DNA from: Trileptium ribeirensis
Lineage: Eukaryota > Nematoda > Enoplea > Enoplida > Thoracostomopsidae
Length of the DNA: 64,000 nt
NCBI GenBank assembly: GCA_030248225.1
Contig: JASANE010020157.1
Location: 20,625 to 84,624, forward strand
Direction: 5' to 3'
Shown: piece after piece, positions 34,479 through 44,164 of the stretch
Layout of the letters: every line of letters starts with the position of its first letter
How positions within the stretch are numbered: position 1 is the stretch's first letter
The notes under the pieces: generated by a model
What the model was told of the DNA's origin: nothing
Seen by the model: only the letters and a program-made list of their open reading frames with translations
Databases searched by the model: none
Translations under genes and position numbers: made by a program

Positions 34479-34989
34479 GATAGATAGATAAGAGTTTAGA
34501 CGGGGTATAAAAGAAACCTGAGTAGGCCAAAAAGGCCCTTTTCAGCACCCCAAGTCCTAGTAAAGTTCTATTCCATAATACACTTCGCAAACCCAACAAT
34601 TCTAGATTAACTCAATTTATGTCCATCCTCTAGATCCAATGTCTCAGTTCCGAAGAATGTCTTTCGTAAGTCCTTTAAGGCTAAGCAGTTCATTGTCAAA
34701 TGTTGAGCAGTCTCCGGCTCAGCTCCGCAGAATGTGCACAAGATGTTGTCCAATAAACCTATTCTATATATAGTCAGCACTTTTTGCTGACAGAATCACT
34801 AGGGCGTACCGATTTCGAAAAAAGCATGGCCGCACTATTGGAAATGTCCCTAATAAGTGTCAGGAGTGTTGAAATCAGATGAGCATTCGCAATTTCAGCA
34901 AAAAAAAATCGATAAAAACCTCCCGTCTTTTTTGGGACGTTTTCCCAAAAAAAGACGGCGGCTTCCCAAAAAAGACGGATCGGAAAATA

Positions 34990-36018
34990 AATATATTTTG
35001 TGGTTTATAATAACTTTAGATATTGCAAATTGCAGTTTAAGCGACGAATGAATTTTAATTAGTTTAAAAAATGTACTTTTTTAGCCTCTGCTAGTGACCC
35101 CGTGGTAAGCAAGCGCGTCAGTTGAGGCATCTTGTTTTTATATCGATCGCATTTTAAGCATTGATAGCCGTGTCATCACGCGACCGTGGTGCGTTATAAA
35201 CTATAAATATAATTTCCAACAGTCGTTCAGAAAGAACCAGCTACGTAATATGAGAGCAAGTAATAAACAGTTTGTTCACTTCCAAGATCAGGCGAGTTAG
35301 TTCACTGCTGGTGGTGCTTCTAAATTATGCATTATGACTACATAGTTATGATTATCGAACACGGACTATTAAGCTTGTCGCACAAATACAGTAAGTATGC
35401 CGTTCATTCTGGTGCAAACACATGTATATATATGTAACCGTTAATATTTGAACTTACCAGTAGTAGAGTCCATCCATCGATGTAACAGTTATCGTCGCAG
35501 GCAGCTGTTTGGCGTCGCAGCCTGAAACAAAAACGCAACCAACAGCAGCAGAATCACCAGTAGCAGTCGCAGCAGTGAACGGTTACGAACATGGACTAAA
35601 CGTGCTGATTAACTTAGAACTCATATTCCGTAATTTGAAGAGCAACAGTTGCAAAACTTGCCCCACGAATTCGAGAAAATATGACAACAGTTGTAAACCT
35701 AGTTGAGCACACACCACGATCGCGTTGAATATCAACGATGCTTTTAGTTCACAAGACAACAGGAGCAGCCTCAATGTGATGCGCTTGCCATCCGCCTCGG
35801 AGCGATAATTCGGTACAAAAGTCAGTAATTTAGTAGAAAAATTGTCTTACTTGAGATACTAATGTGCCGAAATCTTCGGCACAATATACCGCTTATAGAC
35901 CGTAAACTATCGACTAACATTGTCCTCCTCCGGGAAAGGCATTTTTTTCTTTTTGAGAAGCAGTGCTCGAGCTGACGTGCCTGGTCCGTCATCGATCATT
36001 TGTGGGATCAGTGGTCCA
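34990..36018. other. non-transposase interior of the pogo element
   Basis: About 1 kb of element sequence after the transposase stop. A stretch at 35500-35800 is more GC-rich and holds CAGCAGCAGAATCACC-like triplets, with weak ORFs on both strands. I cannot tell element UTR from captured host sequence. Confidence 0.35.
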
Positions 36019-37500
36019 CTAATGATGAATTGTGGATCCACGACTTGGAACAGGCTCGTGCAATGATTTTTCAGGTACCAGCACCACTTGATCGTCCGGC
36101 TGCTGCTGGTTTTGTTTCTGTGCTTGGGAAGGGTGGCTGGGTTGAGTTTCGGGACTTGGGGATCTTGACTGTTGGGTCGTTTGCATCGCTTTTTTCTTCT
36201 TAGGTGTATTCTGAATATATTCCGAGTATTCCACGTCAGTCATATCTGGTCTTCCGTTATTATCCCAGTCTTCAAATTTTCTCATTAAAAACCATCGAAA
36301 CGATCTGCCGGATACCTACGAGAGTTAACTGGAAAAACGCCGGCAGCGCGGAATCCAGCAGAAACAATTTCAAGAGTAACAAATTGCTGCCACACGTTGC
36401 TAAGAAACGTACAAAATTCTTTGCGCCCCATAGATTTCGTGCGGCCAGTCACATCATCAAGTAGTGTTGATTCCACCTGCGTTTAAGAACGCCAAACACT
36501 ACCAAATCAAGCGGCTGAAGACAATCTGTTGTATGATGCGGGAATTTCAAGATAACGACTTGGTTATATCTAGCTGTTTCCAAAACGGGCACAGAAAGAT
36601 GGGACACATGTCCATCTAGAAGTAACAGGAGCGGTCGGGTTGAGACGGCAACTAAAAATGTATCGAACCAGTCGGCGAAAAGTTCGGACGTCATCCAGCC
36701 GTTTTTCGAAACGTTAATTTGGAACCCTTCCATACAATCCTCAGTAAGTCGAGACGGCGGCTTGTTTTGTAGGTTGAAAATTACGAACGGCGGCAGCATC
36801 TTACCATCTGCGCAACAGCATCCCAGGACGCTGGTATTGGTACGACCTTCACCCATTCGTTTCTGGGACGGATTGTCCCCTGAACCCGCAACGACACGAC
36901 AAGGCTCAGGGCGTAGGGGAAACTTGTCACATCCAAGTTCCATATGTGCTTCGCTAGGTCCCCTTCACCAACAATATTCTTCAATCTGTCGACTTCTTCA
37001 GTTAGAAGAGAATAAAAAGGAAGTATTAAAAATGGGTTCTTCGTGGCTTCTTCTCTGGTTAAAGAAAGCGAAACTGGTTTTCGCAACTTTAAACCCTGAC
37101 GGTCCTGAAACTGGCGAACCCATTTCAGCTTTGGGCCGTCATCAACCCATAGCCTAAGCTCATGAGTTTCACAATAGTCCTGAATTATTTCGGGTATTGC
37201 GGCTTGTGGGACCCCAAATCCATTTCTTGCGAGTCCGCGAACTACAGCAACAATGTTAAGTTCGTCATTTTCACTCAACACGGCCTTTCGGCCCCGCGCC
37301 AGTTTTTCTTTCCGTCCTGTGCGGATCGCTAATTCTGATCGCAGCTTTTTTTCCGACATTCGGAAATATTCGGCACAGCTTTTCTTGTACGTAAAGTCGC
37401 CATTGTCCCATGCCTCGACCATACGGGCAACAAGTAGAGGATCGTTGCATGGTTTTTCGACGCGCTTATAATAACGATATTTTTTGGTTTCGAGCGGCAT
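36019..37500 (-). pseudogene. pogo-superfamily transposase (psq HTH + DDE_1), three frameshifts
   Basis: From ATG 37500: an N-terminal psq-type helix-turn-helix (YKKSCAEYFRMSEKKLRSE), then a CENP-B-like block (FGVPQAAIPEIIQDYC) and WVRQFQDRQGLKLRKP. The first DDE motif reads WNLDVTSF where families have N.DETGF. The frame shifts at about 36945 into FPLRPEPCRVVAGSGD, then the second Asp in LLLLDGHVSHLS and the third in CLQPLDLVVFGVLK. Further frame changes occur near 36470 and 36285 before a Gln/Pro/Ser-rich tail ending at 36019. Family knowledge: the enzyme excises at TA targets. The shifts and the altered first motif make this copy inactive. Confidence 0.85.
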
Positions 37501-40500
37501 TACTACTTATCATTACATATGGAGCATAGACAGCGTTATCGTTTAAACCATTGACTATTATAACCTAGAGTAAATGTGCAAAACGTGAACGGGTGCAAAT
37601 TGTTCGCTTATCGCGAACAGTTTGCGCCCGTTTTTTGGGAATCTCTTCAGTCTTTTTTTGGGGAACTGTCTCGGCGCCGCCTTTTTTTGAGAACATAGAC
37701 CAAAAAATTTCCCCAAAAAAGGCAGGGCGTTTTGTCGCACGATGCTTGTCTGAATGTGGCTATGTAAGTAAAGAGATGGTGTAGATATCATTTATCAGCT
37801 GTTTGCTCTTCATGTAGTTGGCCTGTTTGCATTGAATCGAGAAAAAAATCACTTTCGGTTTTATGACGGAAAACTTTTTTGAAATGTTTTTCGGTAAAAA
37901 TGTCTTTTTGTGTTTTAACCGAGATTGACGGCTTAAGTCAGGCAAAATCTTATATAATCAACCCGGATGGTCATAGTTACTATATATTCACTTGTTGTGG
38001 AACAGCAATGGCCAGGTAGCTAAATACGGGGTTCCGTCTTATTTTGGGAACTTTCTGGATCCGTCGTTTTTTGGGACCCTGACTATAAGTGGGAGTTAAA
38101 AGTCCCATGTCCTGTCAAGAATTGTATGGCTATTCTCATACGGTCTTTATTCAGTTTCCAAAGGAATATTGATCTAAATTTATTGTGTTTATCAAAGAAA
38201 ACCCTAGTCTGTCTACAATCAGTATTATTAGTCCATCTTCTACTATGTCCTATAGAAGACCTTTCCTCCAGCCACGTTTTAATTACAGTCACGCTAATAA
38301 GAACATGAGGTTCCTGTCCTAGAGTCTTTATATTAGACCCGTACCTGGCTAATCCGTCAGCTATTTCATTACCTACAACTCCGGAATGCCCTTTTAATCA
38401 GCCCCGAGTGACCACATTATTTCGACCTAGTCTGTTAAGCCACTTCGCACACCCAAGGGTGCATAGTGATCTAACCTGCCTTTTCCCGACAGCCAGCACC
38501 GCAGCTTCATTATCACTAAAAATACGTATCTTTTTATTCTTAAGTCTAAAACCATCTGTTATCATGGCATATCTTTCGATGGCAAGTACCTCTGCCTGAA
38601 AGACAGTAGTCAGGCTACCTAGAGGGAATGATTCCCTTACTTTACCCGGTATACATACCTGCACCACATCGCCTGAGACCATTCTCAATGACAGAACCAT
38701 CCGTATAACATAGCAAGTCAAAGTCATCTTGCCTAATATCAACCCAATCATTACAACTCCAATTCTGTTTATGTCTTATAGAGCTAAAAATATCACATGC
38801 TAGGTTCAGTAAGCCTCCAATATTCTTGATCAGGATATGCGTATGAGCAGATGAGCCCAATGCATGATTGCTTTGCCAAAGACCTAGGTTTTTAAGCCTT
38901 ATGTATTCTTTAACAGCACTTTCTTTGATTAAGATATCAACAGGCGGTATACATAAAATTGTGTCAATGCCGTGCACCGGTGTAGATTTAAAAGCACCAG
39001 TTATCATACGACAAGTCATGGCTTGAACATTTTCTAACATTTTCCGATAAGTAACCAGTTCAATCCTATGCCACCAACATATTACCCCATAAGGAGTGTT
39101 GGGAGAACAACTGTTCTATAACGGAAGTATATAACTTGAGGACGAAGACCCCAGTTACTTCCAATAAATCTCTTAAGAACAAAGAGAATTCTAAAGGACT
39201 TAAGCAGTGCTTCTTCAATATGAGACTTCCAAGTTAGACCATGGTCTAACAATAAGCCAAGATATTTAACCTTATCATCGAACAGAATAACTACGCCTCC
39301 AATGCGAATATCCGTTAAACCGTCCAACCTTCTTTTCCTTGTAAAAATTACACCGTTACACTTTTACTTTAACAGAAAGGCCTCTAGGACAGCACCACAC
39401 ATGAAGCTCAACCAGAGACCGCTGAAGTCTATTGCAAGTAGTTCTTAGGCATGTTGAAGATGTCAAAAGGACTAGATCATCAGAATACCTTACGCACAAC
39501 ACCCTGTTAACAGTAAGTCTATTAATAATATAATTTACTATTAAACACCAGAGCACAGGGGAGAGAACTCCTCCTTGCGGAAAAAACCATGCTCTGACAG
39601 CCAGTCTGGCTTGTCCCTTTTCAGCTACGATAACTCTCATACTCAATAATTGATGAATCCAAGTTTTGATGAAATTTGGAGTAGCAAATTCATCTATGCT
39701 TTTTAGCATAAACTCAAATTTTGTGCAGTCAAAAGCTCCAGAAATGTCTAGTAACACCGCAAGAACAAATTTGCCAGAAAACATTTCCTGTTCAATCCAT
39801 GCCGCAGTACTCTAAAGGGCAGAGATGGTACTACTTCCTTCACGATAGGCATGTTGATTATCATGTAATTTGGACTTACTCAAGATGTCATGTATTATAT
39901 AGTCTGACACCAATCTCTCAAGAGTCTTCAAAACAAAAGATGACAAATTAATAGGTCTAAATGCTTTAGGCTCAGTATAGTCATCTTTAACCGGCTTTGG
40001 GATAAAGATGATTTTGGTCTGTCTCCAAAGAACTGGAATATAGTTAAGTCTTAGGCTGGCCTTAAAAATCTTTTCCAGCACCAAAAGTATTACTGAGCCT
40101 CCTGATTTGAGGAAGACTGGATAAATACCATCAGGTCCTGGAGACTTGAAATCCTAAGGTCCACTCAATCTTTTCTAAATCAACCACCACGTTGATGTTA
40201 ATATCTATATTGGGTATCCTTACTGGTCTCCCTAACTCATGTCGTCCAGTTTCATCCTCATAGGTAGTGGAACATGGGACATGTACCTCCAGGAGTAGCT
40301 TCAAAATATCTTTATCACATTCTGTATAAGAGCCATTAGGATACCTAAGCTGACCCAAAATCGTCCGATTTATCCTGCCAAATATCTTATGAAGCCTGTT
40401 ACACACGGGAGTTTTATGCGCTAAATCGTAAAAAGATCTCCACGAAGACCGTTTTCTCTCTCTAACAAGCTTTCTGAATTTTGCCTGAAGGGAGCAGTAT

Positions 40501-41642
40501 CTATTAAAAGATCTGTCATCTCCATATCTCGTTGCCATCCTATGCGTTTTCTTTACCTTTTTCATCATTCCACCAACAATTCTTATAGTTACGTGCGCCC
40601 ATGAAGGGACAGCTACTTTCCGCCACCAAATTTAGGGCGCTTGTTATCATTCCAACAGCTAAATCTAGCTGTTCACAATTATCAATATTGATATTGTTTA
40701 ACTCAGCTAAATTTTCTCTCAATATGTCATAGAATCGCATCCTGTCAATACGTCTAACATTCAATTTCTTCTCAACATGATCAATACCAAAATCCATGCT
40801 GAATTCTATGAACTTATGATCTGATCCCGAATAATCCTGTATCACATGCCACTGCTTAATATATCTTTCTAAACAACTGCTAGCTAATGTGACATCAATT
40901 ACCTCTGACCTATTTCTAATGACGAAAGTGGGAGAACATCCCTTGTTCACCACACATAAGTCCGTTGTCAATAAAAATTCTGCTAAATCAATCCCTCTTC
41001 TGCTGTCATTTGTACTACCCCACAGTCTGTTGTGAGCATTGGCATCACATCCAATTACAACCTGTAAATTACTATTACCTGAAAAATCAACTAGTCTAAT
41101 CAAGTCATTTCCTGGCAACCTCTCAGTCGCATCATAAGGCATATATAAGGATGCCATCAACCACTCACTATAAGTGTCCAGATCAAATGCACGACCCAAT
41201 ATCCTAACAACCGTATAGTCCTTATTTGGCAAGGGTAGTACAGTGCTAACAGTAAGTCCAGCAGAAGTACAAATACAGGTCCTATTGCCTATACAAGTCT
41301 GATCATAGAATAACCTACCATTGCAACGTACTGGCGTGGGCTTCCCCCAGTAAGGCAGGGTTCCTGAATCAGCACTACAAACTGCCCTGAAACCGTATTA
41401 ATTCTATTTTCTAATTCTAGATGGCGTGTTCTTGAATGCTGACAATCTGAAAGGCTGTCAAAGTCATTTATAATTTCATTTTGAAAGTTTTTCAGTGACT
41501 ATCTTGAATAACTTTTTAATTTACTGGTTGCTGGGGCCAGGTTCCTGGAGCATGTCCGGCTCTAGGGCCGAAGCCCCCGGAGCCTGCCCCAAAGGTCTAT
41601 GAAGATCTGGATCGAAGAACTGGATATAATTCATCTCATATC

Positions 41643-42829
41643 TCAGTCTTCCACCTTTTTGTATAATGAGATCACGGATTTCAGGTAGAACCCTGAAACC
41701 AAATATCCGTCCGTGTTCTCTTTGTCTAGTGAAATAAGGGCACCACTCAGGGACCCTTCAATCAACCGAGTTGCGAATCTTTCTTTTGACCTCTTCCGGA
41801 TCCTCAGGAGGTAGCCTTCGTCCCGAAGTAGGGATGGAGGTAGCGATCTTAACAAGATCAACCTCAGAACTGAGAAGAACCTGCTTATGTGGACGCTCAG
41901 GAATCCTGTTCCAATCTTCAATGACATTCTTCAGAAATTGAAGAGTTGCTTCTTTGTTACAGGTAACCCTGTAAAAACCTCTAGTAAAGCCAGAGTCCTC
42001 AAAATCAAGATCTCTGGCATTTGATGCTTCCTCTGTCTTTGCTATAAGACGTGCAGACAGTTCATCAATTTCCTCATCTGTCATGGGCTTCATCGGATTG
42101 GCCTTATCCACGATCACAGCGTCTAAGGCATTAGCCGCAGCCTTCCTATACGAGCCAACTCTGGATGTTTGTAGCTTAACATCCTTCTTTGGCTGTTTTT
42201 GTGCCGTTTCAGGCGTACTGCGTTCATGGTGCACCGTTCTTTTTCGGGTTTGCTTTTTAGTTGCGCCAGACTGGCCATGCCCTTTCTGCGCAGGAGTCTT
42301 TCCTTTAGAATTCTTTTTATCGACCGTAGTCGTTCCTTTTTCCAAAAAGTCTTTCATTTTCTTGGACACATATTTGCGTGTCTTGTCGACAACAGTCCAA
42401 GTGTTCTGGTCGTCAGGACAAGCCCCCCCCCCGATGAACCGGGTAAAGCAGGCGTGTCCGAAACAAGTCCGGACGTAGCCCGGATCCGCGATTCTTCGGG
42501 TACAGCAGGCTGTCCAGTCAGTCACCTTTCCCATCTTTTCACTGATACCCGAGTGGTTATCAGTGACATCTGTTTCAGGGTCAGTCGCAGTGATCGACCC
42601 AACAGCCCCACCAAACAAGGGGTACCACCATTATTTCTGTCGGCGACGTTGCTGATGTTGTTGTTGTTGTGGCCGCCGCCGTAACCACCGTTGTTGTTGC
42701 TACTGCCGTTGTTGTTGTAGGTGTAGCCAGACCACCCGGGGGCCTACATACGAAGCCCCCAGGCTGGGTCCCCGGAGATTGTGAGGCCCCATTGCCCGGT
42801 ACCGGGGCGCGCTTATTTTTATCTTTCAT
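41643..42829 (-). pseudogene. LINE ORF1 (nucleic-acid-binding protein), frameshifted
   Basis: ATG at 42829 (MKDKNKRAPVPG), then a Pro/Gly and Thr-rich stretch. A frame change near 42620 leads into DWTACCTRRIADPGYV, a cysteine/histidine cluster (CC..C.GHAC...GGGAC), and a basic Lys/Gln-rich region. The conserved block GFYRVTCNKEATLQFLKNVI follows. After a second frame change near 41760 the tail is SLSGALISLDKE. There is no CCHC gag knuckle. The Cys cluster may bind zinc in another way, and the downstream block recalls the DUF4780 type found in insect retroelements, from memory only. It precedes ORF2, as expected for a LINE ORF1. Confidence 0.7.
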
Positions 42830-43266
42830 ATACTGTAAAAAGACTGAAATATATATAAAAATGTAAATTAAATATATAATATATATATATTATAAATATA
42901 TAAAAATATAAAATTTATATATATAAATATATAGGATATATGAAATAAGTACGGTTGGGAAGGAAGGGCAGAATGTCCCATCCTAAGGGTCCTAAATTAA
43001 GCTATGCAGGACCTGGGGGTATGTCCTGCACAGCTATGTTTTTAAGGGTTGGTAACCCTCCCCCTGGCACCCCTAACTAATGTAACCCCGAAACTATGGG
43101 AAAGGGGGAGCCGCGAGTGCGACTACCAGAGCCAACCTTTAGCCGGGTTGGCTTTCAACCCAGGTTCAACATGCCCGTTATTGCAGAACATATACGATAT
43201 AGCCTGAACCACCCGTTGCGTCCTCTCAACCTCGAAGAGGTAGTAGGTTGGATTTTGTGAAAGGAG

Positions 43267-43639
43267 ATCTACCACTGCAGCTGTAAATGTTTAAACAGTT
43301 TGAACGTTTTCGCCAAGCCAACCAAGTCCCGGGCTTCGGGGTTGGGAAGACTATGTTATTTTAGCCAGAATTCGACCATTTCACGGATACATTTCTGATC
43401 CCAAGAGGACTACTAAAATGCAGTGTTGACATTAGAAATTCGTTATTAACATAACAAAACCTGCAGTGCGGAATGCTGAGCAGCTATGTAAATTTTAAAT
43501 GCAGACCTAAAATTTCACCTGGAACCCTTATTTTGTACCTTACACTTGGTCTACTATGTATGCAAATTTGCTGGAAACACGGCAAACTTGCATAAAATTG
43601 GCATATAAACGTCCCATTAGTTTCCAAAACAACAAAGTA
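43267..43639. repeat. 374-bp direct repeat, copy B, 5' of the LINE
   Basis: Same ends as copy A (34105-34478) and about 95% identical by my hand alignment. The sequence beyond 43639 does not resemble the sequence on either side of copy A. Confidence 0.9.
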
Positions 43640-43820
43640 ACTACCATAAGATATCTGGGTTTTGAAACTATACCAGTAAGCCTGTATTATATTATCTCAG
43701 AATTGAACGATAAAAAGTTGTTCTTAATTCAGCAAAAATGATTTTGAAGATATATAAAACAGTAGGTAACATGCTCAAAGTTGAAAAAAGCCTTATGGCA
43801 ATGATTTCATAAACTTTATA

Positions 43821-44159
43821 ATGGCCTGTCCAGAGCCCTCCGACGGGGCCCATATGTTCATTCTCGGGAGGAAATTTCAAAGGGGTGGACAATTTTTGCT
43901 TAAAAATACTAAATATTTCCATATTTTCATGTAGGTTTACTACCGTGCATGATTTTTGAAGCTATAAATCGACGTTTTAGCATTATATGGTGGTAATTCA
44001 TGTTTACATTAAGCAAATTTCCAGACACAAATTTTTTTGGATTTAGCTGAATATGGGGGTTTCGGCCAAGTGGGGAAACGGACATGGGGAAATTCTCACG
44101 AACATGGAAGATTTGAAAGGTGGCTGGGAGGGGGTCCCCCACCACCGTGGACACGCCAG
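43821..44159. mobile_element. MITE with CTGGCCTGTCC ends, copy 2
   Basis: Ends ATGGCCTGTCCAGAG and CTGGCGTGTCCAC (reversed) match copy 1 at 26789, as does the interior (TTTCAAAG.GG, TTGCTTAAAAAT). TTATA flanks both sides (43816-43820, 44160-44164), again 5 bp. Confidence 0.85.
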
Positions 44160-44164
44160 TTATA

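Larger units (their letters stand above)
34771..38085 (-). mobile_element. pogo-like DNA transposon nested in LINE ORF2
   Basis: Ends TAGTCAG and CTGACTA are inverse to each other. TA lies just outside both (34769-34770 and 38086-38087). Deleting the element and one TA restores a LINE reading frame across the joint, which fixes the boundaries. Beyond the 7-bp match, both ends carry subterminal copies of CCCAAAAAAsGACGG: two or three near 34925-34980, and several near 37620-37740 and 38030-38080, some inverted. The transposase inside is broken. Confidence 0.87.
34607..41500 (-). pseudogene. LINE ORF2 (endonuclease, RT, RNase H, CCHC), broken
   Basis: Pieces in order: an endonuclease start around 41430 with FVVLIQEPCLT (catalytic Glu) and an in-frame stop; the main endonuclease block 41232-40540 with GCDANAHNRLWGS and YSGSDHKFIEF; linker 40568-40131; reverse transcriptase at 40120-39082 with KAFRPINLSSFVLKTLERL, DISGAFD, FPQGGVLSPVLW, the catalytic YSDD and KYLGLLLD; RNase H at about 38720-38330 with YTDGS, FQAEVLAI, FSDNEAA and GNEIADGLA. 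After the nested insertion comes a C-terminal finger, CX2CX8HX4C (34640-34755), with the stop at 34607. At least six frame changes separate the blocks. The protein is read across the insertion by removing 34771-38085 plus one TA: GTFNSHLY then RIGLLDNILC. Confidence 0.87.
34479..43266 (-). mobile_element. full-length, inactivated R1/LOA/I-group LINE with a nested pogo insertion
   Basis: Runs 5' to 3' on the - strand. It has a 5' UTR of about 440 bp, ORF1 (from 42829), ORF2 with APE endonuclease, reverse transcriptase, RNase H and a C-terminal CCHC finger, and a 3' end with a short (ATCT)n tail (GATAGATAGATA at 34479 on the + strand). Without the nested 3.3-kb transposon it is about 5.5 kb. 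RNase H plus the QEP and NAHNRLWG endonuclease motifs point to the R1/LOA/I/Jockey group; the exact clade is not settled. Both ORFs carry frameshifts. It lies in the same orientation as VPS53, immediately upstream of it. Confidence 0.85.

Noticed and set aside
35509..35706. 65-codon + strand ORF with Pro/Ala/Thr-rich start
   Set aside because: Lies inside the pogo element opposite to its transposase, with no family match. Kept only as a possible cargo question.
42083..42684. + strand ORFs of 131 and 161 codons
   Set aside because: They are antisense shadows of LINE ORF1, whose - strand frames show the coherent protein.
34105..43639. LTR retrotransposon with 374-bp LTRs
   Set aside because: The repeats do not begin TG or end CA, there is no primer-binding site or polypurine tract, and the interior encodes a LINE (APE endonuclease, ORF1, CCHC tail).
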